64,000 nucleotides of DNA from Cognatundibacterium squillarum (GTDB taxonomy: Bacteria > Pseudomonadota > Gammaproteobacteria > Burkholderiales > Burkholderiaceae_D). The stretch covers positions 372,001 to 436,000 of the forward strand of contig NZ_BMYU01000003.1 in the NCBI RefSeq assembly GCF_014652435.1, read 5' to 3'. Shown in pieces: positions 32,394 to 40,688 of the stretch. Position numbers and translations under genes: made by a program. Every line of letters starts with the position of its first letter. The first letter of the stretch is position 1. The notes under the pieces were generated by a model that was not told the DNA's origin, searched no databases, and saw nothing but the letters and a program-made list of their open reading frames with translations.

Positions 32394-34604
32394 TATCCAT
32401 TGCATCAGATCGTTCTCCAGCATCGGCATTCCGATAAAATAGCCCTGCCCCTCCTGACAACCTGCTGCGCGCAGATAGTCCCAGTGTTTCTGGCTTTCTA
32501 TGCCTTCGGCAATCACTGCCAGATTCAGTTTTTTTCCCAGCTGTATGATCAGTTCTGCGATACGCGGACCGGCAGCGCTGTCAATTTGCGTGACAAAGGC
32601 GCGGTCAATTTTCAGGCGGTCAGCGGGTAATTTATCCAGATAACTGAGCGAAGAAAAACCGGTACCGAAATCATCAATCGCAATGCTGACGCCGAGTTGT
32701 TTGAGTTCAGCCAGACGCTGTTCAAACAATGCACTGCCTGCCATCGTGACGGACTCTGTGATTTCGAGTTCCAGACAGGCTGGTTCCAGTCCGCTGTCCT
32801 GCAAGGCTTTACGCACGGTCGCGACAAAATCATCCTGCCGGAACTGCACTGCGGAAACGTTGACACCCATACGCTTCGGCGCACATTGCTGTTTTTTCAG
32901 ACTGGCCATGAAAAAACAGGCGGTACGCATCACCCACGCACCGAGACTGACAATCAGTCCGGAATATTCAGCGAGCGGAATAAATTCGACCGGCGGTATC
33001 ATCGCGCCGTTGTCGCTGCGCCAGCGTATCAGTGCTTCCAGTCCGGTGAACTGACCGGTACTCAGCTCAATTTGCGGCTGATACATCAGGAATAGCCGCT
33101 CCGCATCAAAAGCTTTGTGCAGGTGCTGCATCAGCGTGGCACGTTCGCGGATTTCCGTACCCATTTGCCGCGTGAATACGGTATAGCTGCCGCGCTGCGT
33201 GGATTTGCTGCGTTTTAAAGCAATGCTCGCATCTTTCAGCATATCGGCGCCGCCTGTGCTGCCTTCGTAAAGGCTGACCATGCCGATGGAACAGGTAACG
33301 GTATGCTGGGTTTCTTCAATCGGGAACGGTTGCGCAAACAATTGCCGCAGACTTTCCGGCTGCAGCAATTCTGCAGGCCCGAGCAGACCAAAGACGTCGC
33401 CGGAAATGCGTGCCAGAAAGACCTGTTCGCCGAGTTCATTGCCTAATCTGCGTGCAATGGATTGCAGCAGCAAATCGCCGTAGTGATGGCCAAGCACATC
33501 ATTCATCTCGGCAAAATCATCAATGTCTAGCAAGGCAACCACTTGCGCAGCCGTTCCTTCTTTCAGCACGGTATCAATCTGTTCAATAAAGCGCAGCCGG
33601 TTTGGCAGGCTGAGTAACTGATCGCGGTAAGCATGGTTTTTCAGCTGGCTGACCAGATTCAGATTATCCAGACAGACACCGAGATTGGAGCAAAACACTT
33701 CCAGCAGATGACGGTTAATTTCCGACAGTGCAAACGGCAGATCAATATAGGCTGCCAGCGGGCGATTACCCCGACCCGAGAAAAACAGGGTCATATTTTT
33801 TTCCTGATACAACGGTTCACGCCGTGTCAGCACATGCAGTAAAGCGTCGCGAATCACAGGATTACTGATATCGGTGATACTTTTATGCATCAGATCGCGG
33901 TACTGACCGGCGGAGGCAATCACATTAAACTGTTGCTCATGCACGCCGTCAGCGCTTTCGCCCTGCGCACACAGCAAGCCTTCCGGCGGTACACCGCACA
34001 GTGCGGAAATCTGGGTAATCACGCCGGCAGCAAACGCCTGAATACCGTGATCGAACGTAAATGAGGCACTGGATTCGATGATCTGATGCAGGCCGCGCCG
34101 GCTCGCATCGATGGTGCGGATCTGATCGTAAGAGCGTATCGCTGCAGTTAATGAAGTCAGCAGCTTTTTGCGGGTGAGCTCGCTTTTGGTTTTGTAATCA
34201 TTGATATCGAAGTCGCGGATCGCGTCTTCTTCGGGGGCATAACCGGGTTGTCCGGTACGCAGGATAATCCGGGTATCGGACCAGCGTAATTCATCGCGGA
34301 TGAAGCTGACCAGTTCCAGACCGGCATGTTCGGTTTCCATCACCACATCCAGCAGAATCACGGCAACATCATTCAGTGACGGGAATAACTGGCGGGTTTC
34401 GGCTTTGGAGTAAGTGTGGATAAATTCCAGTGGCCGGTTCAGGATGGTGGTTTGCTGCAGCGCGAAGCGGGTGGAACGGTGGACATCTTCATCGTCGTCC
34501 ACAATCGCGATTTTCCACGGCGGTAAGCCGGATGCATGCGCATTGTCCGGCTGTTTATCGTCGTCATCATCAATAAACAACGTGTCATCTTCTTGCTCAG
34601 CCAT
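32379..34604 (-). CDS. Response regulator with DUF3369, degenerate GGDEF and EAL domains
   Basis: A 741-residue protein. The ATG at 34604 follows CGGAGGTAAG. After an acidic leader (residues 5-16), the receiver has VDDDEDVH and phosphoacceptor Asp 86 in VILLDVVME. DUF3369 covers about 175-315. The cyclase domain is broken at the active site: the GGDEF position reads SGDVF (401-405), so it should not make c-di-GMP but may bind GTP or act as a scaffold. The EAL domain keeps EAL at 523-525 in GLEALIRW and the later DDFGTGFSSL, so phosphodiesterase activity is expected. The cognate kinase is not adjacent. It is an orphan output protein that would lower c-di-GMP when phosphorylated. Confidence 0.9.
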   Translation of the reverse strand: MAEQEDDTLFIDDDDDKQPDNAHASGLPPWKIAIVDDDEDVHRSTRFALQQTTILNRPLEFIHTYSKAETRQLFPSLNDVAVILLDVVMETEHAGLELVSFIRDELRWSDTRIILRTGQPGYAPEEDAIRDFDINDYKTKSELTRKKLLTSLTAAIRSYDQIRTIDASRRGLHQIIESSASFTFDHGIQAFAAGVITQISALCGVPPEGLLCAQGESADGVHEQQFNVIASAGQYRDLMHKSITDISNPVIRDALLHVLTRREPLYQEKNMTLFFSGRGNRPLAAYIDLPFALSEINRHLLEVFCSNLGVCLDNLNLVSQLKNHAYRDQLLSLPNRLRFIEQIDTVLKEGTAAQVVALLDIDDFAEMNDVLGHHYGDLLLQSIARRLGNELGEQVFLARISGDVFGLLGPAELLQPESLRQLFAQPFPIEETQHTVTCSIGMVSLYEGSTGGADMLKDASIALKRSKSTQRGSYTVFTRQMGTEIRERATLMQHLHKAFDAERLFLMYQPQIELSTGQFTGLEALIRWRSDNGAMIPPVEFIPLAEYSGLIVSLGAWVMRTACFFMASLKKQQCAPKRMGVNVSAVQFRQDDFVATVRKALQDSGLEPACLELEITESVTMAGSALFEQRLAELKQLGVSIAIDDFGTGFSSLSYLDKLPADRLKIDRAFVTQIDSAAGPRIAELIIQLGKKLNLAVIAEGIESQKHWDYLRAAGCQEGQGYFIGMPMLENDLMQWIASRG

Positions 34605-34706
34605 CTTACCTCCGGTAATGAACTGCACCAGGAATCTTATTCCCAGTATAACCGAAGGTCAGAGGCTGTCATTCCGGAAAACACGGTGCGCAGGCACCGT
34701 TGTTGT

Positions 34707-35981
34707 TTATCCGAAATGTTGTTGCGCCTGACGGGCCAGACCCGCGCCGATGCTGCCGAACAGGTCGCCTTCCACCGCACGTGCCTGCGGTACCAGTGCA
34801 TGGATATGACGGCGCAAACCGTGGACACCGCTGGCACCACCGGTGAAGTACACCGTATCGACTTGTTCCGGCCGCACACCGGCTTGCTGAATGACCGTGC
34901 CGACCGCGGCAGCAATCTGATTACACAGTGTCAGCGTACTCAGATCAAAGCCTTCACGGCTCAGGTTCAGTGCCGGTGCACTGGTTTCCTGCGGCAGCTT
35001 CAGGCGGTCCAGTGCTAATTGCAGATTTTCCTGTTCCGACAATGCGATTTTGCTGTGTTCTGCCTGAATCGCCAGCCAGTGACCATCGCGGTATTCCACC
35101 AGTTGCAGCAAACGTGCAAATGCCTGTTTATCGGGGCCTGCGGCCAGATCACGCGCTACGTCCTGCAGTTCGCGCCAGACTTTCTGGGTGTAGGCCAGAT
35201 TAATCGTATGCCAGGTCGCCAGATTGAAATAATACGCAGACGGAATCGCATTGCCGTTGGCCAGTTGTCCGCCGTAACCCAGCATAGGCATCAGGTGTGC
35301 AAGGCTTAAGGTTTTATCAAAATCCGTACCGCCCAGATGCACACCGGCATTCGCCAGAATATCCTGCGAACGGTCTTCGCGTTTTGCGGCTTCCGGTGAT
35401 AAACGGATCAGCGAAAAGTCTGAAGTACCACCGCCGATATCGGCGACCAGTACCAGTTCTTCTTTAGTGATACCGGCTTCGTAATCCAGCGCAGCAGCAA
35501 TCGGCTCAAACTGAAACAGCACTTCCTGAAAACCGGCTGCGCGGGCGATGTCTGCCAGCGTATCCTGTGCCAGCTGATCCGCCTTGCTGTCATCATCAAT
35601 AAAATGCACAGGACGGCCAAACACCGCATGGGTCAGCGACTGGCCGCTGGCGCGTTCTGCACGCTGGCGCAGTTCATGAATAAACTGACTGAGCAGCGCA
35701 CGGAAAGGCAAAGCCCTGCCCTGCACTTCTGTCTGCCCTTCGATTAAAGGCGTACCGAGCAGGCTTTTCATTGAGCGCATTAAGCGGCCTTCATCACCGC
35801 TCAGATAACCGGCCAGCGCCGCACGGCCATAACTGACCTGATCTTCATCGGCATTAAAAAATACCGCCGACGGCAGTGTTTGTTTATCCTGCTCCAGCGG
35901 CAGCAAATGCGCTGCCGCGCCGCGCATCACGCCGACGGTTGAGTTAGAGGTACCGAAATCCACACCACAGGCATGCACCAT
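34707..35981 (-). CDS. yegD: YegD-like Hsp70-family protein
   Basis: A 424-residue DnaK-related protein without the substrate-binding half. The actin-fold ATPase signatures are visible: GVDFGTSNSTVGV at the N-terminus (phosphate 1), ADIGGGTSDFSLI (phosphate 2) in the middle and VYFTGGASGVHGLRRHI (adenosine) near the C-terminus, as well as PIAAALDYEAG. YegD proteins are predicted chaperone-like ATPases of unknown client. The start at 35981 gives MVHACGVDFGT. It lies 59 bp downstream of the CNNM gene, from which a terminator separates it, so it is probably transcribed alone. Confidence 0.9.
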   Translation of the reverse strand: MVHACGVDFGTSNSTVGVMRGAAAHLLPLEQDKQTLPSAVFFNADEDQVSYGRAALAGYLSGDEGRLMRSMKSLLGTPLIEGQTEVQGRALPFRALLSQFIHELRQRAERASGQSLTHAVFGRPVHFIDDDSKADQLAQDTLADIARAAGFQEVLFQFEPIAAALDYEAGITKEELVLVADIGGGTSDFSLIRLSPEAAKREDRSQDILANAGVHLGGTDFDKTLSLAHLMPMLGYGGQLANGNAIPSAYYFNLATWHTINLAYTQKVWRELQDVARDLAAGPDKQAFARLLQLVEYRDGHWLAIQAEHSKIALSEQENLQLALDRLKLPQETSAPALNLSREGFDLSTLTLCNQIAAAVGTVIQQAGVRPEQVDTVYFTGGASGVHGLRRHIHALVPQARAVEGDLFGSIGAGLARQAQQHFG

Positions 35982-35996
35982 GTTTTTCCTTCTTCA

Positions 35997-36029
35997 AAAC
36001 AAAAACGCCGCCAGCAGGCGCTGACGGCG
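35997..36029 (-). terminator. Rho-independent terminator of the CNNM/CorC-like gene
   Basis: On the minus strand, a ten-base stem with one G-U pair (CGCCGTCAGC / GCTGGCGGCG) and a GCCT loop is followed by TTTTTGTTTTG. It begins 11 bp past the stop codon. Confidence 0.85.
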
Positions 36030-36040
36030 CGGTTTTCCGC

Positions 36041-37348
36041 TTACTGACCGGATGCCGGCGGGCTTTGGCGCACCACCAGTAACTGATCAATCCGGAAATG
36101 ATCAATATCCACGACTTCAAACTTGTAGTCGCCGACCATCACAAAGTCGGTACGCTTAGGTATCCGCTTGAGCATGGTCATCATAAAACCGGCTATCGTC
36201 TCATAGCTGCCCTGCTCCGGCAAGTGATCCAGCCCGAGAGCGCGGCAGACATCTTCAGCGGAAGTCGCACCGTCAATCAGCCAGCTTTGCTGATCACGCT
36301 GCACGATCTGGTCTTCTGAGAACGGATGCACCAGATTGCCCATCAGGGTATTCAGTACGTCGCTGATGGTAATCACGCCCACCACCAGTGCATATTCATT
36401 CATCACCACCGCAAAATCTTCGCGTCCGGTTTTGAATTGTTCCAGCACATCCGACAAGGTCAGTGTGTCCGGAATCGCCAGCACGGTACGCACTGACAAT
36501 TCATTCAGGCGGGTGAATGATTGTCCGGTGAGCACACGGCGCAGAATCTCTTTGGACTCGACATAACCGACGACCTGATCAATCTGTCCGTCACACACCA
36601 GAAACTTGGTATGCGGATGCTCAGCCACTTTCTGACGCACCACATCTTCACTGTCCTGCATGCTCAGATAAATGATGCTGTCGCGCACGGTCATTGCGGA
36701 CGGCACCGTACGGCTGTCCAGTTCAAACACATTGCCGATCACATGCTGTTCATGCTCCAGCAGCACGCCGGCTTCTGCACCGGCATCCACCATTGCCACG
36801 ATTTCATCCGAAGTAATTTGTTCATCGCGGGTTTGCGGTAATTGAAACAGCCGGAAAAATAAATCAGCGAGGCTGTTAAATAACCAGACCAGCGGTTTGA
36901 ATGCACGCAGACACAGCAGCATCGGACTGACCACCAGTAACGCGACTTTTTCCGGTGCAATCATTGCGAGCCGTTTCGGAATCAGGTCAGCAAATAAGAT
37001 GAAGATAGACGTTACCGTCATGAAAGAACTGACAAAACTCAGCGTCGGTATCCAGCTCTGATTACCGGCCAGCCAGTAAATGCTTTGTTCGATGTAAGGC
37101 GTCAGCGCCTGTTCGCCGAGGATACCGCCGAGTATCGCAACGCCGTTCAGGCCGATCTGCACTACCGTGAAAAAATGGCCGGGCGCTTGCTGCAAGGCCA
37201 GCACCCGCGCCGCACGCAGATCACCTTCCGCCTCCAGCATTTGCAGCTTCATTTTGCGCGCTGCCGCCAGCGAAATTTCAGACATGGAAAAAAATGCACT
37301 GATCGCGACCAGCAGGCCGATGATCAGTAAATGGTCGATAAATGCCAC
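36041..37348 (-). CDS. CNNM/CorC-type transporter (hemolysin C family)
   Basis: A 435-residue inner-membrane protein. I place the start at the GTG 37348 (MAFIDHLLIIGLLVAISAFFSMSEISLAAAR) because AAGGAG lies eight bases before it; the longer frame starts in non-homologous sequence. The DUF21 transmembrane domain occupies about 1-190 and contains FFSMSEISL. Two CBS domains follow (about 205-330), one with PSAMTVRDSIIYL, then a CorC_HlyC domain with FEVVDIDHFRIDQLLV. The family is linked to magnesium or cobalt efflux; the CBS pair likely binds a nucleotide. It is monocistronic and has its own terminator. Confidence 0.9.
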   Translation of the reverse strand: MAFIDHLLIIGLLVAISAFFSMSEISLAAARKMKLQMLEAEGDLRAARVLALQQAPGHFFTVVQIGLNGVAILGGILGEQALTPYIEQSIYWLAGNQSWIPTLSFVSSFMTVTSIFILFADLIPKRLAMIAPEKVALLVVSPMLLCLRAFKPLVWLFNSLADLFFRLFQLPQTRDEQITSDEIVAMVDAGAEAGVLLEHEQHVIGNVFELDSRTVPSAMTVRDSIIYLSMQDSEDVVRQKVAEHPHTKFLVCDGQIDQVVGYVESKEILRRVLTGQSFTRLNELSVRTVLAIPDTLTLSDVLEQFKTGREDFAVVMNEYALVVGVITISDVLNTLMGNLVHPFSEDQIVQRDQQSWLIDGATSAEDVCRALGLDHLPEQGSYETIAGFMMTMLKRIPKRTDFVMVGDYKFEVVDIDHFRIDQLLVVRQSPPASGQ

Positions 37349-37507
37349 GGGACAAACTCCTTTCTCATATGCGCAGGCACGCATATGCTTGTCTGCATCA
37401 TAACGTACTCTTATGACTGCAGAATGGCAAGCAAGAGCAAGACAGCGTATGTGCAGGCAAAGGCGTACTGGCGCATACTGTCAGTTTTTTGCTGACCCTG
37501 AAAACCT

Positions 37508-38755
37508 ATGCAAGCCAATCAAGCAGCGACTGACGGGCAAAGCCCGCCGCCTTTACCAAGCTCCGTGCGCTTTGTTTTACTGACCGTGTTTCTGGATATT
37601 CTCGGCGTCGGGCTGATCATTCCGGTGCTGCCTTCGCTGGTCGGTGCTTTCGGGCTGAATGCTTCCGATCAGGCGCACTGGTATGGCTGGGTGATTGCGA
37701 TTTACGGCGTGATGCAATTCTTCTTTGCGCCGCTGATCGGTGCTTTGAGTGACCGCTATGGCCGCCGCCCGGTATTGCTGACCTGTGTGGCCGGACTGGG
37801 GCTGAATTTTCTGGCGATGCCGTTTGCCCCCGGCGTGCTCTGGTTACTGGTGATACGCGCCGTCGGCGGTATCACGGCGGGTAATTTATCGGTGGCGAAT
37901 GCGTATATCGCCGATGTGTCGCCACCGGCGCAGCGCAGTCAGGCACTTGGCAAAATTGGTGCGATGTTTGGTCTCGGCTTTATCTGCGGGCCGGTACTCG
38001 GCGGCTTGCTCGGTGAAGTGGATCTGCATTATCCGTTTTATCTGGCGGCGGCCGTATCGCTGGGGAATTTTATTTACGGCTGTATCTCGCTGCCGGAATC
38101 GCTGACGCCGGAACACCGCAAGCCACTGCGTCTGGCTGCGGCGAATCCGTTCACCGGCCTGACCGGTCTGGCACATTTGCGCGGTGTCGGGCAACTGGTG
38201 TGGGTGTATGCGCTGACCATGTTTGCGCAGTTTATTATTCAGACCAGCTGGGTGTTATCGACCACGCTGCGCTTTGGCTGGACGCCGTTGCAGAATGGTT
38301 TTTCACTGTTTCTGGTCGGCGTTTCCAGTGTTGTTATGCAAGGCTTACTGCTCGGCCCGTACATCAAACGGGTGGGGGATGCCGGTGCTGTCACCATCGG
38401 GCTGGCATCGTCTGCGCTGACCTTGCTGTGTTACGCGGTCGCACCGCAAGGCTGGATGATGTATGTGCTGATCATTTGTAATCTGCTGGCTTTCGGTACT
38501 GGCCCGGCGTTGCAGGCTTACTTTTCGCGCGCGGTGGATGCCCGTTCGCAAGGCGCGGCGATGGGTTCGCTGAGTTCGCTGGCCAGCCTGATGAGTGTGG
38601 CCGCTACGCTGACCGGCACGTCTTTGCTGGCGCAGGTCAGCCATTTTCCGGCAGGCAGTATCTGGCTGGGCGCACCGTTTTTTCTGGCATCTGCGATGCA
38701 GGTTGCCGCCTTACTGCTCGCACGTCATACCCTGCGCCGCCTGAATCCCGTCTGA
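37508..38755 (+). CDS. MFS drug exporter, TetA-like
   Basis: A 415-residue twelve-helix major-facilitator protein. The N-terminus is VRFVLLTVFLDILGVGLIIPVLPSLVG, which is characteristic of the TCR/Tet(A) branch (D30, with GVGLIIPVLP as in motif D1). Motif A is GALSDRYGRRPVLL at 78-91 and motif C-like GLGFICGPVLGG follows. Twelve hydrophobic segments are visible, with a loop at the centre (residues about 190-215). TetA-like chromosomal pumps often export other drugs, so tetracycline resistance cannot be inferred. No TetR-type gene is adjacent. It is transcribed alone, convergent with dctA. Confidence 0.9.
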   Translation: MQANQAATDGQSPPPLPSSVRFVLLTVFLDILGVGLIIPVLPSLVGAFGLNASDQAHWYGWVIAIYGVMQFFFAPLIGALSDRYGRRPVLLTCVAGLGLNFLAMPFAPGVLWLLVIRAVGGITAGNLSVANAYIADVSPPAQRSQALGKIGAMFGLGFICGPVLGGLLGEVDLHYPFYLAAAVSLGNFIYGCISLPESLTPEHRKPLRLAAANPFTGLTGLAHLRGVGQLVWVYALTMFAQFIIQTSWVLSTTLRFGWTPLQNGFSLFLVGVSSVVMQGLLLGPYIKRVGDAGAVTIGLASSALTLLCYAVAPQGWMMYVLIICNLLAFGTGPALQAYFSRAVDARSQGAAMGSLSSLASLMSVAATLTGTSLLAQVSHFPAGSIWLGAPFFLASAMQVAALLLARHTLRRLNPV

Positions 38756-38786
38756 ATTTTGCCTGAGTCTGTCCGCGCTGCAGACG

Positions 38787-38822
38787 AAAAAAAACCTCAC
38801 TGCCGCATTGCCGGGAGTGAGG
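38787..38822 (-). terminator. Rho-independent terminator of dctA
   Basis: On the minus strand, CCTCACT pairs perfectly with AGTGAGG (loop of 14, partly paired), followed directly by a run of eight T. It lies 21 bp past the dctA stop codon. Confidence 0.9.
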
Positions 38823-38843
38823 TAACCAGGGGGAAACTGTTAA

Positions 38844-40142
38844 TCAGCGACCGTCTGTGCCTTCGTTGTAGTCATCACTGTGGGCGACGCGGCCGTTGAT
38901 CTCCCGGTCGAACACCGCGTGATCCACATCCTTGCCCCACTTACCAACCACAATCGTTGCCACGCCGTTACCGATCAGATTGGTCAGTGCGCGTGCTTCC
39001 GACATAAAGCGGTCAATACCCAGAATCAGCGCCAGACCGGCAACCGGTACACCTTTGACCGCGGATAAGGTGGCTGCCAGTACGATGAAGCCGCTACCGG
39101 TAATGCCTGCCGCACCTTTGGACGTCAGCAACAGCACCGCCAGCAAAGTCAGCTGCTGACTGATACTCATCGGTGTGTCGGTTGCCTGCGCAATAAACAC
39201 CGCTGCCATGGTCAGATAAATCGAGGTGCCGTCGAGATTGAATGAGTAACCGGTAGGGATCACCAGACCAACCACAGATTTCTTCACGCCCAGACGTTCC
39301 AGTTTTGCCATGATGCCCGGCAGTGCGGATTCCGAAGACGAAGTACCAAGTACGATCAGCAATTCTTCTTTGATGTAGCGGATAAACTTGGTCACGCTGA
39401 AGCCGTGCAGGCGTGCAATCGTACCCAGCACCACGAAGATAAAGATCAGGCAGGTTGCGTAGAACGTACCCATCAGGAATGCCAGCGACGACAGGGACTT
39501 CACACCGTATTTACCGATGGTGAACGCCATTGCGCCGAATGCACCAATCGGCGCCACTTTCATGATGTAGCCAACCATGGTGAACAGCACGTGCGAGAAT
39601 TTATCGATCATCAGGAAGACCGGATTATCGCGGCCACCTAAGCGGTGCAGTGCAAAACCGAATAACAGTGCGATCAGCAGCACTTGCAGAATTTCACCTT
39701 TGGCAAACGCATCGACGAACTGACTTGGAATCACGCCCAGCAGGAAATCGGTGGTGGTTTGCATTTTGCCCGGTGCGGCGTAGTTGTTAACTTCTTTGGT
39801 ATCCAGCGTGGTCACGTCGATATGCATACCGGCGCCGGGCTGAATCACATTCACCATCACCAGACCAACGATCAGTGCCAGCGTACTCACGATTTCAAAA
39901 TACAGCAGCGCCATCCCGCCGGTTTTACCGACCTTCTTCATATCTTCCATACCCGCGATACCGGTGACCACGGTACAGAAAATAATCGGGGCAATCATCA
40001 TCTTAATCAGTTTGATGAAGCCATCGCCGAGCGGCTTCATCGCAGCGCCGGATTCCGGATAGTAGTGACCGAGGCCGACCCCGATGAGGATGGCGACAAT
40101 CACCTGAAAATACAGGGATTTATAAATGGGCTGCGCTGACAT
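38844..40142 (-). CDS. dctA: C4-dicarboxylate/proton symporter DctA
   Basis: A 432-residue member of the dicarboxylate/amino acid:cation symporter family. GGAG lies six bases before the ATG. Signatures include [21 protein letters not shown] near the N-terminus, [27 protein letters not shown], the serine-rich hairpin [17 protein letters not shown], then [20 protein letters not shown] and the C-terminal [17 protein letters not shown]. It imports succinate, fumarate and malate. There is no adjacent DctB/DctD pair, so regulation must be from elsewhere. A perfect DnaA box lies 47 bp upstream of the start. Confidence 0.96.
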   Translation of the reverse strand: MSAQPIYKSLYFQVIVAILIGVGLGHYYPESGAAMKPLGDGFIKLIKMMIAPIIFCTVVTGIAGMEDMKKVGKTGGMALLYFEIVSTLALIVGLVMVNVIQPGAGMHIDVTTLDTKEVNNYAAPGKMQTTTDFLLGVIPSQFVDAFAKGEILQVLLIALLFGFALHRLGGRDNPVFLMIDKFSHVLFTMVGYIMKVAPIGAFGAMAFTIGKYGVKSLSSLAFLMGTFYATCLIFIFVVLGTIARLHGFSVTKFIRYIKEELLIVLGTSSSESALPGIMAKLERLGVKKSVVGLVIPTGYSFNLDGTSIYLTMAAVFIAQATDTPMSISQQLTLLAVLLLTSKGAAGITGSGFIVLAATLSAVKGVPVAGLALILGIDRFMSEARALTNLIGNGVATIVVGKWGKDVDHAVFDREINGRVAHSDDYNEGTDGR

Positions 40143-40688
40143 AGGCGTCTCCGGTTGTTGGTTTTAGTCAGAATAGTAAAAAAGGGATTTATCCACAGGA
40201 GATTATTGAAAAATGTTTGCATCAGAACCATTGGTGTTTTCCACAGCTGTGGAAAACACGTAGGCAGGAAAGGAGGGAAAAAGCAGGAAAAAACTGAAAA
40301 GTTCCCGCGGGAGATGCGCCGATATGCGCACAGAAAGCCAGAAAAGCGCGAAATAGAATGTTGCGTTGAACAAAATTTACGCACTTATCGGTTTATCAGT
40401 GATTTGTTCGATTCAGGTTTGAATTTAAACGATATATCCTTGATCTGCTTTTATCCTCAGAAGTTTTTTGTATATCAGTTTCTTTTTAGAAATATTCATT
40501 CTGCATCGCATATAATCCATTTCCCCTGAAATTTAGTGATAAATCTGCATATCTGAGAACATCTTTTTTGTTCTTTCCGGTTTGCCGCTGAAGCAGGGGA
40601 AAACAGGCCGGCCGGCGGCACTGAGCGGGGCATCCGTACAACAGTGTTGTTCAGCAGGCCACACAGCAAACACTGAGGATAAGCAAGA
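40143..40688. other. Divergent promoter region of dctA and the TonB-dependent receptor
   Basis: The 546-bp gap contains a perfect DnaA box (TTATCCACA, 40189-40197) with a TCCACAGCTGTGGA palindrome 50 bp to the right. The rest is AT-rich from about 40380 to 40530. I find no clear sigma-54 or Fur site and no gene; the minus-strand open frame from the receptor gene is a shadow. Confidence 0.55.
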
